A DNA stretch of 64,000 nt from Sphingorhabdus sp. EL138 (GTDB lineage: Bacteria; Pseudomonadota; Alphaproteobacteria; Sphingomonadales; Sphingomonadaceae), in contig NZ_CAMCWY010000010.1 in NCBI RefSeq assembly GCF_945882965.1, positions 1-64,000 on the forward strand, in the 5' to 3' direction. The translations under genes and the position numbers were made by a program. Below, piece by piece: positions 50,718 to 60,509 of the stretch (within the stretch, counting starts at the first letter, position 1; each line of letters opens with the position of its first letter). Under the pieces are notes generated by a model that made no database searches, was not told the DNA's origin, and was given only the letters and a program-made list of their open reading frames with translations.

Positions 50718-51536
50718 GTGGAAGTGACATTGGCTGAAAGGGTTCGGGTGCAATCTCGTGTGCTGACGTTACTGCCTATTGGTAATGTCCTCATTGCCTT
50801 AATTGTCGTTCTTTTGGCTATTCAGTTGACGCGGCTTTTTTGGGTCGTTGTCATACCGGTTGATCCGCTTGCCGGATGGCACGCGCCATCGGTCAATCTT
50901 GTTTCACCATCGTCTCGGGCAGCGCTTTTTAGGGGTTTTGACCCTTTTTATCTTACTGACACGACCGCAACACCCACCCAGAATGTCACGTCCTTAAGTC
51001 TCGTTTTGTTTGGCGTGCGCGCAAATGAAAGTTCAGGAGGCGGTTCCGCCATCCTTGCTGGTGAGGACGGTCTCCAAAATAGTTTTGCCGTGGGTGAAGA
51101 AGTTGCGCCGGGCGTGACGCTGGACTCGGTTGCTTTCGACCATGTGGTATTGTCGCGCGGCGGAGTGAAGGAGTCACTTTATCTGGATCAGTCGGTTCCG
51201 GCGGAGACGGTCGGCCCCTCTGGAGATGCGTCTAAACCAGCAGCTACCTCTTCCGCCGCGGGTGGGCTAAATGCCCAAACGCTGCAAAAGGCCATTGGCT
51301 TTGTCCCACGCAACGAAGGGGGCAGGGTAACCGGCCTTGTTTTGAAAGCCCAGGATGACGGGGCGATGCTTAAGCTCTCCGGTTTTCAGGCTGGCGATAT
51401 TGTTGTTGCCGTCAATGGTCGTCCCGTTTCATCCGCCGCTGATGTCATGGCCCAATTTCGCCCCGGAGCGCGGATAAGCGTCGAAGTTGAACGCGGCGGT
51501 TCAAAAGTCCCCATCGCTTTAATTCTGGAACAATAG
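50718..51536 (+). CDS. gspC: type II secretion protein GspC
   Basis: Inner-membrane clamp protein linking the secretin to the assembly platform, 272 aa. A short cytoplasmic N-terminus is followed by one membrane helix (GNVLIALIVVLLAIQLTRLF, about residues 23-42), the HR domain (SLSLVLFGVRANESSGG, AFDHVVLSRGGVKESL) and a C-terminal PDZ domain (LKLSGFQAGDIVVAVNGRPV). The GTG start has GGGGAG five bases upstream. It is the first gene of the operon and shares one base with gspD. Confidence 0.93.
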   Translation: MEVTLAERVRVQSRVLTLLPIGNVLIALIVVLLAIQLTRLFWVVVIPVDPLAGWHAPSVNLVSPSSRAALFRGFDPFYLTDTTATPTQNVTSLSLVLFGVRANESSGGGSAILAGEDGLQNSFAVGEEVAPGVTLDSVAFDHVVLSRGGVKESLYLDQSVPAETVGPSGDASKPAATSSAAGGLNAQTLQKAIGFVPRNEGGRVTGLVLKAQDDGAMLKLSGFQAGDIVVAVNGRPVSSAADVMAQFRPGARISVEVERGGSKVPIALILEQ

Positions 51537-53722
51537 TGATCCGTAAATTCTCCTTATGGTTGGCGTCCAGCACGCTTATTTTTACCACGCCATTGACCGC
51601 GCAGCAGACATTGAATGTCCGCGACGCCGACATCCGCGCTTTTGTGCAAGACGCCGCGCGCGTTACTGGGCAAACTTTCATTGTCGATGGCCGCGTTACG
51701 GGTAAGGTTTCGGTTGTGAGTGACCGCCCATTGTCGCGTTCGGAATATTTCGAGGTGTTTTTGTCGACTTTGCGCGCAAATGGCCTTGTCGCAATTCCCA
51801 TGCGCGGCGGCGGATATCGCATTCAGCCTTCGGACGGCGCGGCAACGCAGCCAACGCGCGTAGGCAGCCGGGCCGAGTCTGCCAGCCAGTTTGTAACCGA
51901 AGTGTTCCGCTTGCGGTCGATCGACGCGGCCACAGCGGTAGAAACGCTGCGTCCATTAATCAGCCGTGAAGGCTCGCTTACGGCGAACCGCAGCGCAAAT
52001 AGCCTTGTGGCGGCGGACTACGCCGACAATATCCGTCGGATCCGCGATCTCATCCGCCAAATTGACCGCGACAGTGCAGCCACCCAGATTGTGACGCTAG
52101 ACAATGCAGGCGCACGCGAAATTGCGACGGCATTGCAAGGTTTGGCTGGTCAGGGTGGCGGCGAAGGCGCGCGTACTTCTGTCTCCATCGCGGCTATCGA
52201 CAGCAGTAACGCCATTGCGTTGCGCGGTGACCCGACATCCGTTGCTCGTTTTGCCGAAATGGCAAAGCAATTAGATGCCCGTGCGCAATCTGGGTCCGAA
52301 ATTCGGGTGTACCGGCTTGAACATGCTAACGCCGAAACATTGCTAGAAACCGTCCAGTCGCTGATTGGTGGACAAAGCGGTGGTGCGCGGGGCAGCGACA
52401 TGCCTTCAGTGGCCGCACCTGTAAATGGCGGAGCGCCAGCTGCCCCATCCGCGCCAATCGTTGCGACATCTTCTGGCGGTGGCACAAACAGCATTGGCGG
52501 ACGCGGTCCTATTGTTGTGACGCGTTATGAAGGCACAAATGCCCTAATTGTCGCTGCCAATCCGGACGTGCAGCGCAGCTTAGGCGAATTGATCCGGCAA
52601 TTAGACACACGGCCTGAACAGGTTCTGGTGGAAGCTATTGTGGTGGAAATCGGTAATGAGGCCGCTAAAAAGCTTGGCGTACAATTTCTCGTGGGGGGCA
52701 AGGATGCGCCATTTGTGGCGACCAATTACTCCAATGCTTCGCCCAATATCCTGACAATAGCTGGGGCTATTGGGGCCGAGGAGTTGACGCGCACGACCAC
52801 TACCGTCAATGGCAATACTACCACCACCGGGACCAGCAGCGCATTGGGTAACGGCCTGCAAGAAGCGGCTGCGGCATCTATTTTAAGCGCAACGGGCGGC
52901 TTTGGCGGCGTGGCGCTCAATTTCGGTAAGAATACGATTTTTGGAACAATCATCAACGCAATTGCAGCAGACACACAATCCAACCTTTTGGCGACGCCGC
53001 ATATTGTGACGTTGAACAACCAAAAGGCGAAGTTTCTGGTCGGCCAAGAAGTGCCAGTCAGCACGGGCGAACAATTGTCCGCAAACTTCGAAAATGCATT
53101 CCGTACCGTGCAACGACAGGAAGTCGGCATAAAGCTTGAGGTCACGCCGCAGGTCAATGCGCAAGGCGATGTGAAGCTGTTCCTGAAACAAGAAGTGTCG
53201 AGCGTTGCTGGCCCTGTATCTTCGCGCTCCAACGACCTTGTCCTCAACAAACGCGAATTCGAGACGACATTGACTGTCGGCGACGGCCAATTATTGGCAA
53301 TAGGCGGGCTGCTTAACGATGACGAGCGCCGCACGATTGAGCGTATTCCATTGCTCAGCGACATTCCCCTTATCGGTGAGCTGTTTAAGTCGCGCAGCCG
53401 CAGCCGCAGTAAAACCAACCTGATGGTGTTCATCCGGCCTACAATCTTGCGGAGCCGGCAAGATGGTGACCGATTGACTGCGCGCCGTTATGAATACGTG
53501 CGCGACATGCAGCGGCTGCGTAATCCGGATATGGAGCCGAGCATCGATGAATTGCTCCGCGACTATATGGGCGCCACCCCGCCCACGGACCCAAATGCGC
53601 GGGCAAACGACATTATGATCGGCGCAGACGGCAGTCTGACGCGGCCGCCAGCAGATGGTCCGCTTAAACCCGCAGATGTGCCTGCGAGCGCCATATCCGC
53701 TAATATTGGGGATGGACAATAA
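51536..53722 (+). CDS. gspD: type II secretion outer-membrane secretin GspD
   Basis: 728 aa with a signal peptide (FSLWLASSTLIFTTPLTAQQ). N0 (TLNVRDADIRAFVQDAARVT) and N1-N3 domains follow; N3 carries a Gly/Ser/Ala-rich loop (SSGGGTNSIGGRGP). The secretin core has VPVSTGEQLS, RQEVGIKLEVTPQVNAQGDV and LLAIGGLLNDDE, and the end of the barrel is SRSKTNLMVFIRPTIL. It starts at a GTG overlapping the gspC stop by one base. No pilotin gene is in the operon. Confidence 0.96.
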   Translation: MIRKFSLWLASSTLIFTTPLTAQQTLNVRDADIRAFVQDAARVTGQTFIVDGRVTGKVSVVSDRPLSRSEYFEVFLSTLRANGLVAIPMRGGGYRIQPSDGAATQPTRVGSRAESASQFVTEVFRLRSIDAATAVETLRPLISREGSLTANRSANSLVAADYADNIRRIRDLIRQIDRDSAATQIVTLDNAGAREIATALQGLAGQGGGEGARTSVSIAAIDSSNAIALRGDPTSVARFAEMAKQLDARAQSGSEIRVYRLEHANAETLLETVQSLIGGQSGGARGSDMPSVAAPVNGGAPAAPSAPIVATSSGGGTNSIGGRGPIVVTRYEGTNALIVAANPDVQRSLGELIRQLDTRPEQVLVEAIVVEIGNEAAKKLGVQFLVGGKDAPFVATNYSNASPNILTIAGAIGAEELTRTTTTVNGNTTTTGTSSALGNGLQEAAAASILSATGGFGGVALNFGKNTIFGTIINAIAADTQSNLLATPHIVTLNNQKAKFLVGQEVPVSTGEQLSANFENAFRTVQRQEVGIKLEVTPQVNAQGDVKLFLKQEVSSVAGPVSSRSNDLVLNKREFETTLTVGDGQLLAIGGLLNDDERRTIERIPLLSDIPLIGELFKSRSRSRSKTNLMVFIRPTILRSRQDGDRLTARRYEYVRDMQRLRNPDMEPSIDELLRDYMGATPPTDPNARANDIMIGADGSLTRPPADGPLKPADVPASAISANIGDGQ

Positions 53723-55278
53723 TGACAGTTTCGCAAGGAACGTTGGAACGACCGGGCGCGACTGGCGCAGAAACTGGCGCGCCCGTTACTGTTGCCCAGA
53801 TCACGCCATTGCTGGATCTGCCTTATGCCTTTGCTAAGGCGCACGGCCTGGTTTTGCGTCATGAGAGCAACGCTCGTTTAATCGTTGCCATGCGTGAAGG
53901 CGCAGATCCTCTTATGCTGCTTGAAGTGCGGCGCCATCTGGCGATGCCGTTCGATGTTGAGATAGCCGATAACCAGACCTTTGACCGGTATCTTTCCGAC
54001 CATTATGCGATGGACGGAAGTGCAGCGGCAATGGCGGGGTCGATAGGCCATAATGACGGCGATCTGTTATCCGATATGCTGCCAAGTGTCGATGATTTGC
54101 TCGACAGCGCTGATGACGCTCCGGTTATCCGGTTGATTAACGGCATCATAGCAGAGGCTGTGCGGCAAGGTGTTTCGGATATTCATATCGAACCTTATGA
54201 AACTGGTCTTGTTATACGCATGCGTGCCGATGGCGTGTTGCAGGAACGGCTTCGGCTCCCCGCCAATGTTGCGCCTGTGGTCGTCAGCCGTATCAAGGTA
54301 ATGGCGCGGCTCGACATTGCCGAACGCCGCATTCCGCAAGATGGCCGTATTGGCCTGTCGCTTGGTGGAAAGATGGTCGATGTGCGTGTGTCCACCTTGC
54401 CAAGCCGCGCTGGTGAGCGCGTCGTGATGCGTATTCTCGACAATGAAAATGCTGGGATTTCGCTCGATTTGCTGGGCATGTCTGAAGAGACGCTAAAAAT
54501 ATTGCGCGAAGCATTGGCTGAACCCAATGGTATTATTCTGGTCACTGGTCCGACGGGTTCGGGTAAGACCACCACTTTATACGCAGGTCTAAAGCGTCTG
54601 AACGACGGTTCCCGCAACATACTGACGGTTGAAGACCCCGTCGAATATGCGGTCGAAGGCATTGGCCAGACGCAGGTGAATGCGAAAGTAGGTATGACCT
54701 TTGCCGCTGGCCTACGCGCGATTTTGCGGCAGGATCCTGACGTCGTCATGGTCGGCGAAATCCGGGACCGTGAAACCGCCGATATTGCTGTGCAAGCGGC
54801 GCTTACCGGCCATTTGGTAATGACCACGGTGCACACAAATGATGCGCTTGGTGCAATTACGCGTATGCGCGATATGAAGGTTGAGCCTTTCTTGCTCGCC
54901 TCGACCCTGCGTGCTGTCATCGCGCAGCGGCTTGTGCGCCGCCTGTGTCCGCATTGCCGCCAAACAATGCAGGCCGACGGCAATGCAGCGTCGTTGCTTG
55001 GTTTTGACAAGGGCACGGCGGTTTATAAAGCCGTCGGTTGCCCTGAATGCAACAACACTGGCTATTTGGGCCGCATTGGCGTGTTTGAGGCTGTCCGTGT
55101 GGATGATACCATCCGCCGCTTGATCAATGACGGCGGCGATGAAGCCATATTGGCGCGACATGCTTTTGTGAACCAGCCTAATTTGAGTGCCGCTGCGCGT
55201 AAATTGGTGCGTAGCGGGGACACCACGCCAGAGGAGGCTATTCGCATTTCACGCCGTGAAGACATCGTTGATGCCTGA
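53722..55278 (+). CDS. gspE: type II secretion ATPase GspE
   Basis: Cytoplasmic hexameric motor, 518 aa. An N-terminal N1E-like domain is followed by the Asp box (SDIHIEPYETGLVIRMRADG), Walker A GPTGSGKTTTLYAGL near residues 274-288, and Walker B QDPDVVMVGEIRDRETAD near 335-352. The His box contains LVMTTVHTNDALGAITRM. A four-cysteine zinc domain is present (CPHCRQTMQ, GCPECNNTGYLGRIGVFE). Start and upstream stop overlap as TAATG. Confidence 0.97.
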   Translation: MTVSQGTLERPGATGAETGAPVTVAQITPLLDLPYAFAKAHGLVLRHESNARLIVAMREGADPLMLLEVRRHLAMPFDVEIADNQTFDRYLSDHYAMDGSAAAMAGSIGHNDGDLLSDMLPSVDDLLDSADDAPVIRLINGIIAEAVRQGVSDIHIEPYETGLVIRMRADGVLQERLRLPANVAPVVVSRIKVMARLDIAERRIPQDGRIGLSLGGKMVDVRVSTLPSRAGERVVMRILDNENAGISLDLLGMSEETLKILREALAEPNGIILVTGPTGSGKTTTLYAGLKRLNDGSRNILTVEDPVEYAVEGIGQTQVNAKVGMTFAAGLRAILRQDPDVVMVGEIRDRETADIAVQAALTGHLVMTTVHTNDALGAITRMRDMKVEPFLLASTLRAVIAQRLVRRLCPHCRQTMQADGNAASLLGFDKGTAVYKAVGCPECNNTGYLGRIGVFEAVRVDDTIRRLINDGGDEAILARHAFVNQPNLSAAARKLVRSGDTTPEEAIRISRREDIVDA

Positions 55279-56488
55279 ATTTGCTTATCACGCCATCGAC
55301 CCTGACGGGCGCGAGCGGCGCGGTCGGATATCTGCGGCGAATGATGATCTGGCACGCGAAGCATTGGTGTTGAAAAAACTGTATATTGTAAGCGTTGCGC
55401 CTGCCGAAGTGCGTGCACCGGTGTTTGCCAACCTGCCGCTAAAACGGCAGCCTCGGTTAAACGCAAAGCAACTGACATTGTTCACCCGGCAATTGTCTTC
55501 CTTGGCGCAAGTTTCGCCCTTGGAAGAGGCGTTGCGGACGATAAGTCGTCAAAGTGAGCAACCCCACGTGCGTGAGATATTGACAGCCGTTCACACAGGC
55601 GTCGTTGAAGGCCAGCGTTTGTCCGAATCTATGCGGCGCGAAAGCAGCAGCTTTCCACCTTTGTATCGCGCAATGATCGCCGCCGGGGAGGGCGCGGGCA
55701 CATTGCCGCTGATCACCGAACGGCTTGCTGTGCTTCTGGAACGGCAGGCGGAGATGCGGGGTAAGTTGATCGGTGCGCTGGCGTATCCGGCGATCCTGTC
55801 GTTCGTCGCGATCCTCGTTGTGATGGGGTTGATGGTGTCCGTCGTGCCGCGCGTGGTTGAACAATTCGACAATGTGGATCAGCAACTACCGCTGATAACG
55901 CGCATGGTGATTGGCATTTCGGCATTTTTGGCGAGCTATTACTGGGCGCTGATCATCGTTGCCGCGCTGGCTGCTTTGGGTTTTGCGCAAGCCTTAAAAC
56001 AGCCCGCCTTCCGTTTGGCTGTGGACCGCAATGTCTTGCGCATTCCGTTGCTTGGAAAGCTTTTGCGTAACCTGCATGCCGCACGCATGGCACGGACATT
56101 GGCGACAATGGTTGCAAGCCGCTTGCCCTTGTTGGAAGGCTTGCGCCTGACGGGCGGCACCATTCGCAATAAAGTGTTATCTGCGGCAAATGACGAGATC
56201 GTGGAATCCGTGCGTAGCGGGGGTAGCCTGTCCGGCGCGATGCGTAGCAGCGGGGTTTTTCCGCCTTTGCTCGTGTATCTGACGGCAAGCGGCGAGAGCG
56301 CAGGGCAATTGGATATCATGCTCGAACGTGCCGCCGAATATCTGGAACGCGAATTTGATACCTTTACCAGCACCGCTTTGTCGTTGCTTGAACCCTTGAT
56401 CATTGTCGCGATGGGCGGCGTGGTCGCTGTCATCATATTGGCAATATTGCTGCCTATCCTTCAACTCCAAAACCTTACGGGACTGTAG
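55271..56488 (+). CDS. gspF: type II secretion inner-membrane platform protein GspF
   Basis: 405 aa with two T2SF domains. The start MPEFAYHAIDPDGRERRGRI is typical, so the longer frame from 55187 was rejected. Three membrane helices are visible: LIGALAYPAILSFVAILVVM, then WALIIVAALAALGFAQALK, and the C-terminal LEPLIIVAMGGVVAVIILAI. Each half carries an LTLFTRQLSSLA or AARMARTLATMVAS type block. It overlaps gspE by eight bases. Confidence 0.96.
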   Translation: MPEFAYHAIDPDGRERRGRISAANDDLAREALVLKKLYIVSVAPAEVRAPVFANLPLKRQPRLNAKQLTLFTRQLSSLAQVSPLEEALRTISRQSEQPHVREILTAVHTGVVEGQRLSESMRRESSSFPPLYRAMIAAGEGAGTLPLITERLAVLLERQAEMRGKLIGALAYPAILSFVAILVVMGLMVSVVPRVVEQFDNVDQQLPLITRMVIGISAFLASYYWALIIVAALAALGFAQALKQPAFRLAVDRNVLRIPLLGKLLRNLHAARMARTLATMVASRLPLLEGLRLTGGTIRNKVLSAANDEIVESVRSGGSLSGAMRSSGVFPPLLVYLTASGESAGQLDIMLERAAEYLEREFDTFTSTALSLLEPLIIVAMGGVVAVIILAILLPILQLQNLTGL

Positions 56489-56490
56489 AC

Positions 56491-56964
56491 ATGCTCCGCC
56501 TATTTTTTACTCTTTTGACCGATACCCGTCGCGCCCCCGCCAGGTTCCGCCGCAAGGGCGTTAAGGCGCAACGCAACGGTTTCACCCTAGTTGAAATGAT
56601 GGTGACTTTATTTATTTTGGCGCTGCTGACAACGGTCGTGGCCATCAACGTGCTACCCAATCAGGACAAGGCCATGGTGCAAAAGGCACGGGCAGATATC
56701 GCCGTTTTGGGACAGGCACTGGAAACCTATCGCTTGGATAATTTGACCTACCCTGATGGAGGTGCTGGTTTGCAGGCGTTGGTGACGCCGCCGACGACCG
56801 GAGGGCGGAGTGAAGGCTATATCAAGAAACTGCCGATGGACCCTTGGAACCGCCCATATCAGTATAGCATGCCTGGAAAGAACGGCGCCTTTGATATCTA
56901 TTCGCTGGGTGCCGATGGCGCGCCTGGGGGTGAGAATGATAATGCCGACATTTACGGCGACTAA
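56491..56964 (+). CDS. gspG: major pseudopilin GspG
   Basis: 157 aa. The prepilin peptidase site is NG/FTLVEMMVTLFILALL, with the invariant Glu5 of the mature protein. The calcium-loop region (YRLDNLTYPDGGAGLQAL, SLGADGAPGGENDNADI) is intact. The leader of about 30 residues is long and starts with a hydrophobic patch (LRLFFTLL), whereas most leaders are shorter and basic. A TTG at 56515 would shorten it. Asparagine at -2 replaces the usual basic residue. Confidence 0.95.
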   Translation: MLRLFFTLLTDTRRAPARFRRKGVKAQRNGFTLVEMMVTLFILALLTTVVAINVLPNQDKAMVQKARADIAVLGQALETYRLDNLTYPDGGAGLQALVTPPTTGGRSEGYIKKLPMDPWNRPYQYSMPGKNGAFDIYSLGADGAPGGENDNADIYGD

Positions 56965-57430
56965 GCCGTCCGTCCGTAACATCGTTCAGGATAATGCGCG
57001 TGGCTTCAGCTTAGTGGAGCTTATGGTGGTATTGTTCATAATCGGCATTGCGAGCACGGCCGTTGTTATGGCCGTACGCTCGCCCGAGCGCGGTGTTCGG
57101 GATGAGGCGGAGCAATTTGCCGCCCGCGTTGCCGCCTTGCGCGATAATGCCATATTGCAATCGCGCACCATGGCGGTGACCGTGCGCCCGTCGGGCTATG
57201 GCTTTGAAACGCGTAATAATGGCAACTGGGTGCCGATGTCCGAGGCCCCATTTTCAGCAACCGACTGGAAAAGTGGCACAACGGTTCAGATGTCCGGCGC
57301 GCGGCAGATGCGTGTAGCCTTTGACAGCACGGGCCTGCCGTCAAGCGCCGCCGATATCGCAATCAAACATGACAATGTAACGGTCACGCTAAAGCTCGCC
57401 GCAACCGGGGACATTCGCGTTGTCCGTTAA
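56942..57430 (+). CDS. gspH: minor pseudopilin GspH
   Basis: 162 aa. The leader ends at ARG/FSLVELMVVLFIIGIASTAV, with Glu5 present. The body has EQFAARVAALRDNAILQSRT and GYGFETRNNGNWVPM, typical of GspH. The ATG at 56942 lies within the end of gspG (23-base overlap). The longer frame from 56810 is out-of-frame gspG sequence. It should sit near the pseudopilus tip. Confidence 0.92.
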   Translation: MPTFTATKPSVRNIVQDNARGFSLVELMVVLFIIGIASTAVVMAVRSPERGVRDEAEQFAARVAALRDNAILQSRTMAVTVRPSGYGFETRNNGNWVPMSEAPFSATDWKSGTTVQMSGARQMRVAFDSTGLPSSAADIAIKHDNVTVTLKLAATGDIRVVR

Positions 57431-57803
57431 GGCTTCATTGCCTCGCAATGGCTTCACGCTGCTGGAAATCATGGTTGCTTTGGCGATTTTCAGCCTTGCG
57501 GCGTTAGCGATGGTGCGCTTGCAGGGATATTCGGTACGCTCGACAGCCAATCTGGGCGATAGCAATATGGCATGGCAAGTGGCGCGCAACTTGGCCGTAG
57601 AAATATCGTCCAACCCCGCGCCGCCATCTCTGGGAGAAACGCGCGGCGAAGAATTAAACGGCGGTCAGAATTGGCAGTGGATGGCCACAACGCGCGCCAC
57701 CGATGACAGCCGTTTGGTGACTGTCGAGATCAACGTGGTCGGAACAGGCAACGCGGCACTCCGCAAGGCCCAGATGACGATAGCGAGGCCCATTGAACAA
57801 TGA
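57420..57803 (+). CDS. gspI: minor pseudopilin GspI
   Basis: 127 aa. The cleavage site is RNG/FTLLEIMVALAIFSLAAL with Glu5. The NMAWQVARNLAVEI segment is the GspI helix that packs against GspJ/GspK. The start is a TTG at 57420 within the end of gspH (11-base overlap), giving the short basic leader LSVKASLPRNG. It nucleates the tip complex with GspJ and GspK. Confidence 0.92.
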   Translation: MSVKASLPRNGFTLLEIMVALAIFSLAALAMVRLQGYSVRSTANLGDSNMAWQVARNLAVEISSNPAPPSLGETRGEELNGGQNWQWMATTRATDDSRLVTVEINVVGTGNAALRKAQMTIARPIEQ

Positions 57804-58444
57804 CCGAATTGCGAAAGTCAGAGGCCGGGTTTACGCTTATCGAATTGCTGGTGGCGCTTGCGATTTTTGCACTCATTTCAGTGGCTGGTGTCATGCTTTT
57901 GCGTTCCGGCAGCGATACCCAAATTGCCGTGAAAAAGCGTCTTGAAGAAATGGCATTGTCGCATCGCCTGGCCAATAGTTTGGAAGGCGACCTAGCCCAA
58001 GCGATCGCGCGGCCCGTGCGAGATCAATCCGGCGAACCTATTCCTGCCTTTACCCAAGGTGAGGCAAGCTTTCCCGGCGCGCTATTTGGCTTTGTCCGGG
58101 CCGGGTGGTCCAACTTTGATCGTGCGCCAAGGGCAGGACTGCAACGCGTGGCTTATGTGCTGGAAGGCGGGTCGCTTAAGCGGTTGAGTTGGCCCATGCT
58201 GGATGGATCCGCGCCCACAGACGCTGCGGTCTTGTTGGAGGATGTGACGTCTGCAGCGGTCGAATTTCGGGATGATACAGGCGCTTGGCGCGACGACTGG
58301 ACGGCGACCGATGCGGATGCTTTGCCGCGCGCTGTTGCCTTAAACGTCAATTTGGTCGGTAAGCCTTCCCAACGCATGCTTTTTCTGGTCGGTTCGCAAA
58401 CACGCGTTGCAGCGCCGAGCGTTGACACAGGCGCTGCAGAATGA
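57800..58444 (+). CDS. gspJ: minor pseudopilin GspJ
   Basis: 214 aa. The leader site is SEAG/FTLIELLVALAIFALISV with Glu5 present. GspJ-like blocks are LANSLEGDLAQAIARPVRD and VAYVLEGGSLKRLSWPML. Overlaps of four bases on both sides (ATGA at 57800 and 58441) show tight translational coupling. It is part of the tip complex. Confidence 0.93.
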   Translation: MTELRKSEAGFTLIELLVALAIFALISVAGVMLLRSGSDTQIAVKKRLEEMALSHRLANSLEGDLAQAIARPVRDQSGEPIPAFTQGEASFPGALFGFVRAGWSNFDRAPRAGLQRVAYVLEGGSLKRLSWPMLDGSAPTDAAVLLEDVTSAAVEFRDDTGAWRDDWTATDADALPRAVALNVNLVGKPSQRMLFLVGSQTRVAAPSVDTGAAE

Positions 58445-59427
58445 TGCAGCAAAAACCTTCAGAGCGCGGCGCGGCCTTGCTGTCTGTCTTGCTTATGGTT
58501 GCAGTGCTGGCGGTGATTGCGGCTACGACGCTTGACCGGCTTAGCTTGTCGAGCAAATTGTCTGCCAATGGCAACGTGCTTGCCCAAGCGCGCATGTTTA
58601 CCTACGCGACCGAGGCGATTGCCGCTGCGCGTATTGAGGACCTGGTTGCCCGCGATGTCGCGCAAACGACGTTAACGGGGGATTGGTTGGGGAAGGTACA
58701 AACTATTCCTATTCCTATCGGCTCTGCCAGGGCGTCCGTGCGGGATGCTGGCAATTGTTTTAATCTTAACAGCCTTGTGACCGAAATTGACGGCCGATAC
58801 TTGGCGAGTGCGACGGGGCAAGACCAGATGACGTCGTTGTTGGTGGTGTTGGGCACAAATGAAAACGCTGCTCGTGTTATTGCGGCGGCAGCAGCCGACT
58901 GGGCGGACAGCGACATCATGCCTTTGCCAAATGGCGTGGAGGATGATGGGTATCTTTCTGCGGCGACGCCTTATTTTACGGCGAACAGGCTGTATGTGCA
59001 TCCAAGCGAGCTGCGCGCGGTCAAGGGCGTAACCCCTGCTATCTATGCCACGTTGCAGGGTTGGATCTGCGCGCTGCCCGATCCGGTTTTATCGCCGTTG
59101 AATGTCAACACTTTGCTGCCCGAACAAGCGCCGTTGTTGGCCATGCTATTCCCGCCCGGCAAGATGAATTTGACCTTAGCGCGCAGCTATCTCGCCAAGC
59201 GGCCATCTAATGGCTATGGCAGCCTCATCCGATTCTGGGCGGCGCCTGAAATTGCCGCGCTGGAACCGTCTTCTCTGGTTCAAGGGCAGGTAAAACTGAC
59301 GAGCAATTACTTTCTTTTGAACACAAATGTGTCATTTGGCGAACTCAAGCTTTCCGGACAGTCGATGATTGTCGCGTCGCCTGCGCCTGCGCGCGTTATC
59401 TGGCGCAGTTGGGGGGAAGAGGAATGA
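58441..59427 (+). CDS. gspK: minor pseudopilin GspK
   Basis: 328 aa, the largest pseudopilin. The leader site is SERG/AALLSVLLMVAVLAVIA; there is no Glu5, as is normal for GspK. The inserted alpha domain is indicated by DWADSDIMPLPNGVEDDGYL and LSPLNVNTLLPEQAPLLAML. It caps the pseudopilus and regulates its length in studied systems. It overlaps gspL by four bases. Confidence 0.93.
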   Translation: MMQQKPSERGAALLSVLLMVAVLAVIAATTLDRLSLSSKLSANGNVLAQARMFTYATEAIAAARIEDLVARDVAQTTLTGDWLGKVQTIPIPIGSARASVRDAGNCFNLNSLVTEIDGRYLASATGQDQMTSLLVVLGTNENAARVIAAAAADWADSDIMPLPNGVEDDGYLSAATPYFTANRLYVHPSELRAVKGVTPAIYATLQGWICALPDPVLSPLNVNTLLPEQAPLLAMLFPPGKMNLTLARSYLAKRPSNGYGSLIRFWAAPEIAALEPSSLVQGQVKLTSNYFLLNTNVSFGELKLSGQSMIVASPAPARVIWRSWGEEE

Positions 59428-60509
59428 CATTGGTCATTGCGCGGTTCCCAACATCTGAGCAGGACGACCCGTCGGTGTTTCGAGTCATTGAGGGCGTTTG
59501 GCAGGATGCTGGCGTACTTTCCAACTTCGTGCCGACGGTTGACGATGTGACTGTTATGGCAGTGGTCGCGCCTGAAGATGTTCGGTGTCACTGGTTCACG
59601 CTCCCCGATCTGCAAGGGCGTCAGGCCGAAACGGTGGCGAAACTGCGTGCAGCCGAACAATCGCTTGGCCTTGTGCACATCAGCGCTGGTACAGATTATG
59701 ACGACGTTATTGCCACAGCGACAATCGCGCCGGAGGTAATGCAGCGCGGGTTGGATAGGCTTGGCGCGCGCGGGCTAAACCCCGACATTGTCCTGCCCTT
59801 TGCATCGTTGGTGCGTATCCATTCAGATGGCGTGTTCAGGGCCGAAATGGACGGCCTGTCCGTCCTGCGCGGCGCGCAATTTGCTATACCTGACGAAGCC
59901 ATGTTGCGCGATTTGTTCATTGGCGACGCGCAGATAGAAAATATGGATAGCGACTCCATCCGGTCCATGCTGCTTTCTGCAAGCGCTGCGCCATTGCTCA
60001 ATTTGCGTGAAGGCAACTTCGCAAAGCGAGATCAGGCGGTTTGGGTGACCGCAGAGCAAAAGATTTGGGTAAGGCGGCTTTTGGCCGCGCTTCTTATCGT
60101 GACAATGATGCTCACTATTGCGACCTTGGCAAAATATTGGACTGCAACTGCGTCTGAAAATGACGCCGCATTGGCTGCGGCACAGAAGATTGATCCGGCT
60201 ATTCAGGACATTGATCAGGCCGAAAGCATGCTCGCCGCGTCGCTTAATCGTCAGGGCAAAACGCAAAGCCGCTTTGCGCCGCTTTCCGCTGCTGTGTGGC
60301 GCAGTGTGAAGGCTGCGCCGAATGTGTCCGTGCGGGAATTACGATATACGCCGGACGGTATTTTGACCGTTGTTCTGGCGGCACCGACCGCCGATAACAT
60401 CAACAATGCGCTTGTGACCATTCAGCAAGACGGGTTCCGCATTACCGCAACCGCGCGGCAGGACACAACGGGTGCCACATTGGTTGATATGACAGTGAGG
60501 ATGCCATGA
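59424..60509 (+). CDS. gspL: type II secretion protein GspL
   Basis: 361 aa. An N-terminal actin-like cytoplasmic domain that binds GspE is followed by one membrane helix (LLAALLIVTMMLTIATLAKY, about residues 218-237) and a ferredoxin-like periplasmic domain (PNVSVRELRYTPDGILTVVL). The ATG at 59424 overlaps the gspK stop; an ATG at 59409 lies five codons upstream. The overlaps put it in the same translational chain as gspM. Confidence 0.9.
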   Translation: MTLVIARFPTSEQDDPSVFRVIEGVWQDAGVLSNFVPTVDDVTVMAVVAPEDVRCHWFTLPDLQGRQAETVAKLRAAEQSLGLVHISAGTDYDDVIATATIAPEVMQRGLDRLGARGLNPDIVLPFASLVRIHSDGVFRAEMDGLSVLRGAQFAIPDEAMLRDLFIGDAQIENMDSDSIRSMLLSASAAPLLNLREGNFAKRDQAVWVTAEQKIWVRRLLAALLIVTMMLTIATLAKYWTATASENDAALAAAQKIDPAIQDIDQAESMLAASLNRQGKTQSRFAPLSAAVWRSVKAAPNVSVRELRYTPDGILTVVLAAPTADNINNALVTIQQDGFRITATARQDTTGATLVDMTVRMP